Below, piece by piece: positions 1-6,753 of a stretch of DNA of 11,455 nt (positions within the stretch are counted from its first letter, which is position 1; each line of letters starts with the position of its first letter). The position numbers were made by a program, and so were the translations under genes. The DNA lies in the NCBI GenBank assembly GCA_944369635.1, contig CALVXL010000127.1, positions 1 through 11,455 on the forward strand. The letters run 5' to 3'. A model generated the notes under the pieces. It did not search any database and was not told where the DNA came from. It was given only the letters and a program-made list of their open reading frames with translations. The stretch comes from an uncultured Clostridia bacterium (GTDB lineage: Bacteria > Bacillota > Clostridia > Christensenellales > Borkfalkiaceae).

Positions 1-1859
1 CCGACGGAAGTTGCGTGACGGAGTTTGTGTACGAAGGTTACCGTATCTTGCCGAAAAAAAAGCCGCTTAGCGTCATGCCGAGCGCGAAAAACGGAGGGGA
101 AAGCCTTGTCGTCGTTTTACAATGCAAAAACGCTCCGATAAAAATTGAACTTTGTTATTCGGTTTGCGAAGATTGCGACGTAATCGTCAAAAACGCCGCG
201 ATCGTTTCCGAAGGCTGCGACATTGCGATCGACGTGGCGTTTTCGCAGTCGCTTGCGCTCAGCGGGTTCGATCAGGTCTGTTATCTTGCAGGCGCCTGGG
301 CGAGGGAAAGGCATTTGCAGCGCAGAAAACTCGGTTACGGTATTTTCGAAATCAGCGAGGCGCGCGGAACGAGCGGGCACAATCTCAACCCGTTTTTTGC
401 CCTTTTAAAAAGCGATACGACGGAAACGGGCGGGGAAGCGGTAGGCGTGAATCTGCTATACAGCGGCAGTCACACGGCGAAGATAGAAACCGACAGATTC
501 GGAAAAGTAAGGATCGTCAACGGGATCAATCCGTTTCATTTCAGATACAAGCTGAAAAAAGGCGAAAGGTTCGAAACGCCCGAAGCGGTGCTTACGTATT
601 CCGCCGAGGGGTTGGGAAAGATGAGCCGCAATTTTCATGATTTTGTCAATACCTGCATCATTTCCGATAAATGGGCGAAAAAAGACCGCCCCGTTCTTAT
701 CAACAACTGGGAAGCGACGTATTTCGATTTTACCGAGGAAAAATTGCTTGACATCGCGCAGACGGCGAAAAATCTCGGCATCGAACTCTTCGTTTTGGAT
801 GACGGTTGGTTCGGCAAACGAGATCTGGACAACTGCAGCCTGGGGGATTGGAAACCGTATTTGAAAAAACTTCCGCAGGGCATTGCGGGGCTGGCGGACA
901 AGATCCGCGCAAAGGGAATGCAGTTCGGCTTATGGTTTGAACCGGAAATGGTTTCCGAAGACAGCGATTTATTCCGCGCGCATCCCGATTGGGTAATCAG
1001 GGTCGGAGGAATAGCGCCGTCGAAAGGCAGGTGTCAGCTCGTATTGGATCTTACGCGGCAAGAAGTGCAGGACTTTATCGTATCCGTTTTCGACGAATAT
1101 CTTTCGGATGGAAAAATAACATACGTAAAATGGGACATGAACCGCTATCTTTCCGATGTGCCGAGAAAGGGGTACTGCCACGAATATACGCTCGGGCTGT
1201 ATTCCGTATTGAACCGCATATTCGAAAAGTATCCCGACGTTTTGTTCGAAGGTTGCAGCGGCGGTGGCGGAAGATTCGATTTGGGAATGCTCTGTTATTT
1301 TCCGCAGATCTGGACAAGCGACGATACCGACGCCGCCGAAAGGTTGAAAATACAGGGCGGAACGTCTTTGGCATACCCGTTGTCCTGCATTTCCGCGCAT
1401 GTAACCATAACGCCGAATCATCAGACGGGGCGGGTGTGCGATATGTATACGCGGTTTGCCGTGGCGTGCTTCGGGGTGTTCGGGTACGAACTGGATCTCG
1501 GAAAAGAACCGCAGAGGGACGAAATAAAAGACCAGATAACTTTTTATAAAAAAATACGGAAAATTACATTGTACGGGGATTTTTACCGTCTGAGCGACGG
1601 AAACGTCTGTTCGTTCCAGGCCGTTTCGAAAGATAAGCGCGAAAGCGTCGTGCTGATGGTAAAAGAGCGCGCAGTTCCGAATATCTTCGAAGAACCGATA
1701 AAACTGCAGGGGCTGAAAGACGGCGCGGTATACGAATTAAGCGAAGGCGTCAGCCGCACGGGCGCCGACCTTATGTACAGGGGCTATGTGCCGCAACCGG
1801 ATTACGGGGATTTCAAAGCGCAACTAATCTTGTTGAAAGAAAAAAATTTAAACGTTTAA
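1..1859 (+). CDS. GH36 alpha-galactosidase, 5' end cut off by window edge
   Basis: Retaining alpha-galactosidase that removes terminal alpha-linked galactose from oligosaccharides such as raffinose, melibiose or galactosylated glycans. The reading frame (codons from base 3) is open to the left edge, so the GTG at 15 is internal. About 618 codons are visible; full GH36 enzymes of this type have about 730 residues, so roughly 100 N-terminal residues are missing. Counting from the GTG, the signatures are the GAWARERH stretch (~93-100), NWEATYFDF (~231-239), DDGWFGKR, WFEPEMVS, KWDMNR with the nucleophile Asp at 374, CSGGGGRFD, and WTSDDTDA with the acid/base Asp at 436. Both catalytic residues are therefore intact. 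The C-terminal beta-sandwich domain is complete and ends at TAA. These enzymes are usually cytoplasmic, but the N-terminus that would show a signal peptide is not visible. The gene ends before a strong terminator, so it is transcriptionally separate from the importer operon downstream. Family assignment is very secure; the natural substrate is not known. Confidence 0.96.
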   Translation, partial: DGSCVTEFVYEGYRILPKKKPLSVMPSAKNGGESLVVVLQCKNAPIKIELCYSVCEDCDVIVKNAAIVSEGCDIAIDVAFSQSLALSGFDQVCYLAGAWARERHLQRRKLGYGIFEISEARGTSGHNLNPFFALLKSDTTETGGEAVGVNLLYSGSHTAKIETDRFGKVRIVNGINPFHFRYKLKKGERFETPEAVLTYSAEGLGKMSRNFHDFVNTCIISDKWAKKDRPVLINNWEATYFDFTEEKLLDIAQTAKNLGIELFVLDDGWFGKRDLDNCSLGDWKPYLKKLPQGIAGLADKIRAKGMQFGLWFEPEMVSEDSDLFRAHPDWVIRVGGIAPSKGRCQLVLDLTRQEVQDFIVSVFDEYLSDGKITYVKWDMNRYLSDVPRKGYCHEYTLGLYSVLNRIFEKYPDVLFEGCSGGGGRFDLGMLCYFPQIWTSDDTDAAERLKIQGGTSLAYPLSCISAHVTITPNHQTGRVCDMYTRFAVACFGVFGYELDLGKEPQRDEIKDQITFYKKIRKITLYGDFYRLSDGNVCSFQAVSKDKRESVVLMVKERAVPNIFEEPIKLQGLKDGAVYELSEGVSRTGADLMYRGYVPQPDYGDFKAQLILLKEKNLNV

Positions 1860-1872
1860 AGAGTATATTTAA

Positions 1873-1915
1873 CGCGCCGCTTCGGTTCAGACCGAAGCGG
1901 CGCGGCTTTATTTTT
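1873..1915 (+). terminator. Intrinsic terminator after the alpha-galactosidase
   Basis: A perfect 14-bp GC-rich stem (1873-1886 pairing with 1891-1904) with a 4-base TCAG loop is followed by the T-rich tract GCTTTATTTTT. It starts 13 bases after the galactosidase stop codon. It sits between convergent genes. In the opposite direction the hairpin is followed by a weaker A/T-rich stretch (TTAAATATACTCTTT), so it could also stop transcripts of the AraC gene, whose stop codon lies 67 bp away. The remaining bases up to 1971 show no gene. Confidence 0.93.
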
Positions 1916-1971
1916 AAATGAATTTTACGGGTACGGGGCGAAGAACGGAAGAAAAAAGAGTTTTTTTCGGT

Positions 1972-2892
1972 TTATTGCAAAGGATCGAAATGCCAGTTTT
2001 TCATTTTGATCACCGCCGCGTATTGCGTGGGGGTGATCCCCGTGATCTTTTTGAATTGCGTGGAAAAGTACTGCACGGAATCGAAGTCGAGATATTCGCT
2101 GATCTCCTTCATCGACATTTTTCCTTCGGCGATCAGTTCGTGCGCCCGTTTGATGCGCAATTTGATGTAATAATTGATGAGCGAAATGTTCATACTTTTT
2201 TTAAAGATGTTCGAAATATGCGACACACTGTAGCCGAGATTGTTTGCAATATCTTTTAACGACAGCTTTTTGGTAAGGTTGTCGTTGAGAAAATCGATGG
2301 TGTAGCTCACGATCGCCTGTTCCGCCTGCGTGCTCGCGGTATTTTTCTGCGATTTGCTTTCCAGATTTCGTATGCAGCCGATTAAAAGCAGTTCGATCAG
2401 ATTTTTTACCGTCTGATTGGTGGCAAAACCTTCGCTTTCGCCGCCTTTTCTCGGCGGCACGCTGTTTTTGCCCGCAAAAAGAACGATTCCGTTGCTCACG
2501 ATATCGTAAATATATTGTTTTTGCGTGTTGTTCGGTTGTAAAGGAATTCCCGCTATTTTATAAAGCTCGTCATCGTTGTCTACGGAAAAGGAAATAAACA
2601 TCACGTGGCAAGTCGTGTTGTTGGCTTTGATGCGGTGAAATTCCCAAGGCTTGTGCATAAAGGCTTGCCCCTTGCTCAATGTCTGCGTATAATCGTCGGT
2701 TTCCACAACGACTTCGCCCGATTGCACGAAAATAAATTCCCAGGCTTCGTGGCTTTCGCCGCGGAATGCGTAGCGCGGGGAATAGAAATACGAAAAAGTA
2801 CTGTACAGTTTCGTGATGTTGAAAACGCTTTGCGGAAGGGTGGTTTCCAACGTGATCGGGTTTTTTAAATTGGCGTGATTGATTTCATTCAT
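1972..2892 (-). CDS. AraC-family transcriptional regulator
   Basis: DNA-binding regulator of 306 residues. Residues ~25-110 form an AraC-type cupin sensor domain, with EFIFVQSGEVVVET followed by a glycine-rich turn and the KPWEFHRI segment, typical of sugar-sensing members. Residues ~190-298 form the C-terminal double helix-turn-helix: first HTH around KLSLKDIANNLGYSVSHIS (~209-227), long linker helix, second HTH around MKEISEYLDFDSVQYFSTQF (~261-280), then the family signature ending GITPTQYA. The start is taken as the ATG at 2892. An in-frame TTG at 2907 lies inside the predicted promoter spacer, and no other Met occurs before the middle of the cupin domain. There is no ribosome site in front of this ATG, and the predicted transcript begins at or next to it. 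The gene is divergent from the importer operon, which is the usual arrangement for a local activator responding to the imported sugar or a breakdown product. The inducer cannot be read from the sequence. Confidence 0.93.
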   Translation of the reverse strand: MNEINHANLKNPITLETTLPQSVFNITKLYSTFSYFYSPRYAFRGESHEAWEFIFVQSGEVVVETDDYTQTLSKGQAFMHKPWEFHRIKANNTTCHVMFISFSVDNDDELYKIAGIPLQPNNTQKQYIYDIVSNGIVLFAGKNSVPPRKGGESEGFATNQTVKNLIELLLIGCIRNLESKSQKNTASTQAEQAIVSYTIDFLNDNLTKKLSLKDIANNLGYSVSHISNIFKKSMNISLINYYIKLRIKRAHELIAEGKMSMKEISEYLDFDSVQYFSTQFKKITGITPTQYAAVIKMKNWHFDPLQ

Positions 2893-2927
2893 ATTTGTAT
2901 TATACAATTAAATTTTTAAAATTGCAA
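2892..2927 (-). promoter_or_regulatory. Near-consensus sigma-70-type promoter of the AraC gene
   Basis: On the minus strand a -35 box TTGCAA (2927-2922) is followed by a 17-bp spacer and a perfect -10 box TATAAT (2904-2899). The start-point expected about 7 bases after the -10 box falls on the A of the AraC ATG at 2892. The mRNA would therefore be leaderless or nearly so, consistent with the lack of any Shine-Dalgarno sequence. The -35 box is also the leftmost member of the hexamer array at 2922-2981, which suggests autoregulation. Confidence 0.72.
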
Positions 2928-2981
2928 CGTTTTTGTAAAATTATTGTAAACTATGATGAAGTAGTTGTAATAAACTTGTAA
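2922..2981. repeat. Helically phased TTGTAA direct repeats, candidate AraC-protein operator
   Basis: Four copies of TTGTAA start at 2933, 2944, 2965 and 2976, and the variant TTGCAA starts at 2922. Successive starts are 11, 11, 21 and 11 bases apart, that is one, one, two and one helical turn, so all lie on the same DNA face. AraC-family proteins bind as two HTHs in adjacent major grooves on directly repeated half-sites, often 21 bp apart, which matches this geometry. The array lies between the regulator gene and the importer operon and overlaps the regulator's -35 box. Binding by the neighbouring AraC protein is an inference. Confidence 0.6.
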
Positions 2982-3025
2982 TTTTTAATATTTTACGCAA
3001 AATTATAGTAAAAAATAATAAGATA

Positions 3026-3039
3026 TTATAAATTTATAA
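3026..3039. repeat. 14-bp perfect A/T palindrome in the divergent regulatory region
   Basis: TTATAAATTTATAA is a perfect inverted repeat with no loop. It lies between the hexamer array and the extended -10 of the operon. It could be a second operator or an A/T-rich promoter-upstream element. In such AT-rich DNA a palindrome of this size is only modest evidence. Confidence 0.25.
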
Positions 3040-3071
3040 GAAAATAACAATAACACCGCGCCAGTCGGGTG

Positions 3072-3088
3072 TGCTATATTGAAAGTAC
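3072..3088 (+). promoter_or_regulatory. Candidate extended -10 promoter of the importer operon
   Basis: TGCTATATT (3072-3080) matches an extended -10 element (TG-N-TATATT). The -35 position about 17 bp upstream (around 3052-3057, AACACC) is poor, as is common for extended -10 or activated promoters. Transcription would start near 3087 and give a ~25-base leader with an AGGT ribosome site at 3101-3104 and an ATG at 3112. An alternative is a TATAGT -10 box at 3004-3009, whose -35 position directly abuts the last TTGTAA repeat at 2976-2981. That geometry would suit direct activation by the AraC protein and would give a ~95-base leader. The sequence alone does not decide between them. Confidence 0.42.
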
Positions 3089-3111
3089 AAAATGAAAAGC
3101 AGGTCCAGAAA

Positions 3112-4134
3112 ATGATAAAGAAAAACAAAAACACGGAAGCCGAATCGGCGCGTTCATTGAAAAACCGTATCGGCGATATGTTATACGAACTTTCCTTGAA
3201 GTTCACGCGCAAAAATAAGAAAAGAGAGAGCGAAAAGACATTCAAAAAATCGCAAGCGATCTTTTTGATCGGTATATTGTGCCTGCCTGTTCTGAACTGG
3301 CTGGTATTTTGGCTTTACGTCAACATCAGTTCGTTTGTGCTCGCCTTTCAGAATACGCGCGGGGAGTGGAGTTTTGTAAATTTCACGCTGTTTTGGGATC
3401 AGTTGACATCGCCTTACGGTGATACCATAGGCACGGCGATTCTCAACACGCTGAAATATTTCGCCACAAACATATTCGTAATATTTCCGCTTTCCATTAT
3501 CATCAGCTATTTCATTTACAAGCGGATAATAGGATATCGGGCGTTTCGGATCATCTTCTTTTTCCCGGCGATCATTTCGGGCGTGGCGCTTACGACGGTG
3601 TATTCGAACATGATTTCGCCTACCGGACCGCTCGGCTTTATTTTAAAAAGTCTCGGCGTAAACGTGCCGCAGGAAGGATATCTCATGAATCCCGATACCG
3701 CGACGCGCGCCATTCTTGTTTACAGCGTCTGGACGGGGTTTTGCAGCAACGTAATTCTGATCGGCGGCGCGATGTCGCGCGTGCCCGTGGAAGTGCTGGA
3801 ATCGGCAAAGCTGGAAGGCTGCCCGACGTTTAAGGAACTAATTTTTCTGATTCTTCCGCTGATCTGGTCGTCGCTTTCCACATTGCTCGTCTTTTTGCTG
3901 ACGGGGCTTCTGAACGCCAGCGGACCGATTCTTTTGTTCCATCCGGACGGCGGGTATAACGTAACTACGTTATCGTTTTGGATTTTCAAGCAGGTGTACG
4001 GCGGCGGACAACTCGGGGGCACGGGCAATTACGGGCTCGTATCCTGTACGGGTCTGATCTTTACATTGGTGAGCATGCCCGTTATCCTTACAATCCGCTG
4101 GCTGTTCGAAAAAATTCCCTCGGTGGAATATTGA
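3112..4134 (+). CDS. Sugar ABC transporter permease, MalF/UgpA/LplB type
   Basis: Inner-membrane subunit, 340 residues, of a carbohydrate ABC importer; it pairs with the permease encoded next. A long, strongly basic cytoplasmic N-terminus (residues ~1-55, rich in Lys and Arg) precedes about six hydrophobic membrane segments beginning at AIFLIGILCLPVLNWLVFWL. The permease EAA loop, which docks the ATPase, is seen as ESAKLEG (Glu at 230) followed by FLILPLIW. The ATG at 3112 is preferred, with AGGT 8 bases upstream. The in-frame TTG at 3079 falls inside the predicted -10 element and is unlikely to be the start. It is the first gene of the operon, 10 bp ahead of the second permease. No ATPase gene is visible here, so a shared MsmX/MsiK-type ATPase is likely, as is usual for this transporter class in Gram-positive bacteria. 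Substrate is not predictable from the sequence; oligosaccharides are typical. Confidence 0.93.
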   Translation: MIKKNKNTEAESARSLKNRIGDMLYELSLKFTRKNKKRESEKTFKKSQAIFLIGILCLPVLNWLVFWLYVNISSFVLAFQNTRGEWSFVNFTLFWDQLTSPYGDTIGTAILNTLKYFATNIFVIFPLSIIISYFIYKRIIGYRAFRIIFFFPAIISGVALTTVYSNMISPTGPLGFILKSLGVNVPQEGYLMNPDTATRAILVYSVWTGFCSNVILIGGAMSRVPVEVLESAKLEGCPTFKELIFLILPLIWSSLSTLLVFLLTGLLNASGPILLFHPDGGYNVTTLSFWIFKQVYGGGQLGGTGNYGLVSCTGLIFTLVSMPVILTIRWLFEKIPSVEY

Positions 4135-4144
4135 GAGGTGCGTC

Positions 4145-5059
4145 ATGAAAAAATTACGGAGAAGAAATGTTTCGGAAGAGGCTGCCGTTCTTTACAAGCG
4201 CACGGCGCCCGAAAAGGTTTTATACGGCTTTGTGTTTGTCATCTTTCTGATTTACGCACTTTCGCTGATTTTACCGTTCGTATGGTTGTTTATCAATTCG
4301 TTGCAGGATAAAACGGTTTACGAAATCAATCTGGTTCTCAACAAACCGTTCGCGTTTCCCAAAAAACTCGATTGGTCGAATTACGCCTATGCGTTTCAGA
4401 AGCTGACCTATAACGACACGAATATTTTCGGAATGTTTTTCAACAGTATCTGGTATACGTTGGTGCGCATTTTCGGCGGGGTGCTGGCGAGCGCTTTCAC
4501 CGGTTACGCCTTGGCAAAATACAATTTCAAAGGCCGCAACGTGATGTTCGCCGTCATCGTCTTTTCGATGACCGTGCCCATCGTCGGAACGACGGGCGCA
4601 ACGTTCAAACTGGTCAACGACACGCTGCATATTTATAACACGCCGTTTTATCCGATTCTGAAATATTTCAGCGGCATAGGTATGAACTTCCTCGTCATGT
4701 ACGGTTTTTTCAAAAACGTTTCGTGGAGCTATGCGGAAGCGGCGTTTATCGACGGCGCAAGCCATTCCAAGGTGTTTTTCCGAGTGATGCTGCCGCAGGC
4801 GACTTCGGCGGTCATCACGCTGGGCATCTTGACGGGCATCACCGCATGGAACGAATACATGGACGTTTTGCTGTATCTGCCGAATTTTCCGACCATCGCA
4901 TCGGGGCTTTACGGTGTTTCGAGGACGCTTCCGCGCGAAGGGTATTCCACGGCGTATTTTGCCGCCCTGGTCATCTCGCTCATTCCCGTGCTCATTACGT
5001 TCTGCTGTTTTTCGGACGTCATCATGAAAAATTTCGCCGTAGGCGGATTAAAAGGATAA
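4145..5059 (+). CDS. Sugar ABC transporter permease, MalG/LplC (carbohydrate uptake CUT1) type
   Basis: Second membrane subunit of the importer, 304 residues, usual length for MalG-like proteins. After a short basic N-terminus the first membrane helix is around VLYGFVFVIFLIYALSLIL, and about six helices follow. The EAA loop is clear: EAAFIDGAS (Glu198-Ala-Ala200, Gly204) followed by VFFRVMLPQA, the site that contacts the ATPase. The segment near residues 103-123, ending in GYALAKYNFKGR, is characteristic of this subunit. The ATG is 10 bp after the previous stop and is preceded by GAGAGGTG, which overlaps that stop codon, so the two permeases are translationally close and probably co-expressed. 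It would form a heterodimer with the upstream permease. The C-terminus ends at GGLKG, typical of the family. Confidence 0.95.
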   Translation: MKKLRRRNVSEEAAVLYKRTAPEKVLYGFVFVIFLIYALSLILPFVWLFINSLQDKTVYEINLVLNKPFAFPKKLDWSNYAYAFQKLTYNDTNIFGMFFNSIWYTLVRIFGGVLASAFTGYALAKYNFKGRNVMFAVIVFSMTVPIVGTTGATFKLVNDTLHIYNTPFYPILKYFSGIGMNFLVMYGFFKNVSWSYAEAAFIDGASHSKVFFRVMLPQATSAVITLGILTGITAWNEYMDVLLYLPNFPTIASGLYGVSRTLPREGYSTAYFAALVISLIPVLITFCCFSDVIMKNFAVGGLKG

Positions 5060-5072
5060 TAGAAAATAATTC

Positions 5073-5080
5073 GAGGAGGA
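5073..5080 (+). promoter_or_regulatory. Ribosome binding site fixing the start of the solute-binding protein
   Basis: GAGGAGGA lies 5 bases before the ATG at 5086. The frame is open far upstream into the permease gene (to 4723), but this site together with the lipoprotein signal peptide that starts at 5086 fixes the true start. Confidence 0.92.
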
Positions 5081-5085
5081 TTAAT

Positions 5086-6744
5086 ATGAAAAAACTCATC
5101 ACCGCAATACTTGCAGTCGCAATCGGAACGTCCTGTTTCGCGTTTGCCGGCTGCAACAAGAGCAAAGTCGACTCAAGCAGTCCCGAAACGCTGGAAGTTT
5201 ATATTTATAACGCCGGCTACGGTACGAAATGGCTGGATGATGTACTTGCAGCGTTTGCCGAAGAAGACTGGGTAAAGGAAAAATATCCCAACCTTGAGAC
5301 GGCCGTTACTCCGAACGAAGTGGAAAATTATGCGGGCAGCATGCTGGAAAGCTCGGCATCCACGAATAAATTCGAAATCATTTTCGGGCAGAATCTGAAT
5401 AAATATCTCGGAGAAAACGGGAAAGTGGAAGATCTTACCGAAACGGTTTACAATGCGCAGGTCCCCGGCGAGGATATCACCGTGGCGGAAAAGATGTACG
5501 ATTCCGTCAGACAGTCAAACATCGACCCTTCGGTGGAGGAAGGGGAAGACCCCGTTTATTATACCATGACGTATGCGAGCGGCATGACGGGGCTTGCTTA
5601 CAACGAAGATCTTCTGATCGACCGCCTCGGCATGAAAGTGCCCAACACTACGGACGAACTGATCGAAATCATGAAGACCGTGCACGATAAAAACAGCACC
5701 GCTTCCAAGTATGAAAGTTATGAAAACACCTATACTTTGGTAACGTACGGCTCTTCTGCTTATACGAACTATCTGCTATACACCTGGTGGGCGCAATATG
5801 AAGGCTCGCAGGGTTTTTCCGACTTTTATAAAGGCTACGACGTAAATACCAATTCGATTTCCGCCGTCGTTACGGAACAGCAGGGCAGACTGGAAGCGTT
5901 AAGCGTTCTGGAAGATATAATGGCAAAAGATACGGGGTATACCTATCTCAGCCCGAATTCGGGAAGGGAAGCGTACCGCCAGGTTCAGAATATGCTGGTC
6001 ATGGGACAGGGATTGTTCATGGCAAACGGCGATTGGTTCGATAACGAAATGCGCAGCTTCTGCGAAGGTCTGGAAGCGGCGCAGGGATACTGCGATACCG
6101 TAAAGCTGATGAAAACCCCGGTGATCAGCAGTATCATCGATAAAACCGAAACCATACAGGACGACGCGGAACTTTCCGCGCTGATCACCGCAATCGACGC
6201 GGGCAAAACGGCGCTGCAAGGAGAAGGATACGACGTATCGCAGGAAGATTTCGATACTGTTCTCGCCGCGCGCGTGACCGTTTACTCAATCGGGCCCGGA
6301 CATAACGCCGTCGTTCCCAAAACCGCGGTGGGCAAGGAAGTGGCTTACGACTTTTTGCGTTACATGGCTACCGACAAGGCGAACAGAATTTACATCGAAT
6401 CCACGCGCGGCGCGTCGTTGCCTTTCGATTACGATTGCAAGGAAAAAGATCCCGAATTGTTTGAAAGCCTTTCGCCCATGCAGAAGGAACGTCTGGAATA
6501 TTTTAACGATTATCAGGCGGAAATCGATATGCTGCCCGCGCAGCAGTCGTTCCCGCTGGTTTTGTACGGAGGATTTTCTTCATTCAAATCCTGTGCGGAC
6601 GCCCCCGGTTATCGGTTTTTGAACGGAGAAAGCGCGGGAAGTTATTCTTCCGCAGCGGAAAAGCTCTTTTACGACGATATCAATTATTGGCAGGAAGACG
6701 GTTCGCGCAGATTTTTAAGCGCCGTCAACCAGGCCGGATTATAA
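5086..6744 (+). CDS. Extracellular solute-binding lipoprotein of the sugar ABC importer (family 1)
   Basis: Surface-anchored binding protein (552 residues) that captures sugar and delivers it to the two permeases. The N-terminus is a lipoprotein signal: Lys-Lys, a hydrophobic core, and the lipobox FAGC with Cys23 as the lipidated residue. The mature part begins with a Ser/Asp-rich linker and then ETLEVYIYNAGYGTKW, the first beta strand of the periplasmic-binding-protein fold. Later segments such as YYTMTYASGMTGLAYNEDLL, MANGDWFDNEM (~312-322) and IGPGHNAVVPKTAVGKEVAYDFLRYM match the hinge and second-lobe motifs of family 1 proteins. The protein is longer than the usual ~420-450 residues. One visible addition is an acidic helical segment (~350-390, DDAELSALITAIDAG onward) resembling a lid or insert found in some gut Clostridia relatives. 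It follows the permease by 26 bp and precedes the hydrolase by 9 bp. Ligand not identifiable from sequence, though the context suggests a glycan-derived oligosaccharide. Confidence 0.93.
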   Translation: MKKLITAILAVAIGTSCFAFAGCNKSKVDSSSPETLEVYIYNAGYGTKWLDDVLAAFAEEDWVKEKYPNLETAVTPNEVENYAGSMLESSASTNKFEIIFGQNLNKYLGENGKVEDLTETVYNAQVPGEDITVAEKMYDSVRQSNIDPSVEEGEDPVYYTMTYASGMTGLAYNEDLLIDRLGMKVPNTTDELIEIMKTVHDKNSTASKYESYENTYTLVTYGSSAYTNYLLYTWWAQYEGSQGFSDFYKGYDVNTNSISAVVTEQQGRLEALSVLEDIMAKDTGYTYLSPNSGREAYRQVQNMLVMGQGLFMANGDWFDNEMRSFCEGLEAAQGYCDTVKLMKTPVISSIIDKTETIQDDAELSALITAIDAGKTALQGEGYDVSQEDFDTVLAARVTVYSIGPGHNAVVPKTAVGKEVAYDFLRYMATDKANRIYIESTRGASLPFDYDCKEKDPELFESLSPMQKERLEYFNDYQAEIDMLPAQQSFPLVLYGGFSSFKSCADAPGYRFLNGESAGSYSSAAEKLFYDDINYWQEDGSRRFLSAVNQAGL

Positions 6745-6753
6745 GGAGAGAAA

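Noticed and set aside
152..640. Plus-strand open frame of 162 codons in another frame
   Set aside because: It overlaps the conserved GH36 coding sequence and its translation is a low-complexity Arg-rich string typical of a frame shadow.
1918..2259. Plus-strand open frame of 113 codons
   Set aside because: It is antisense to the HTH-coding end of the AraC gene and begins just after the terminator T-tract. There is no ribosome site or recognisable protein pattern.
2893..3111. Possible riboswitch or small RNA in the divergent gap
   Set aside because: The region is very AT-rich with no stable GC stem or terminator hairpin; the repeats and promoter boxes explain what can be seen.
4271..4765. Minus-strand open frame of 164 codons
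   Set aside because: Antisense to the second permease, whose membrane helices and EAA loop are unambiguous.
4723..5085. 121-codon in-frame extension upstream of the solute-binding protein
   Set aside because: It overlaps the second permease in a different frame, and the ribosome site and signal peptide place the start at 5086.
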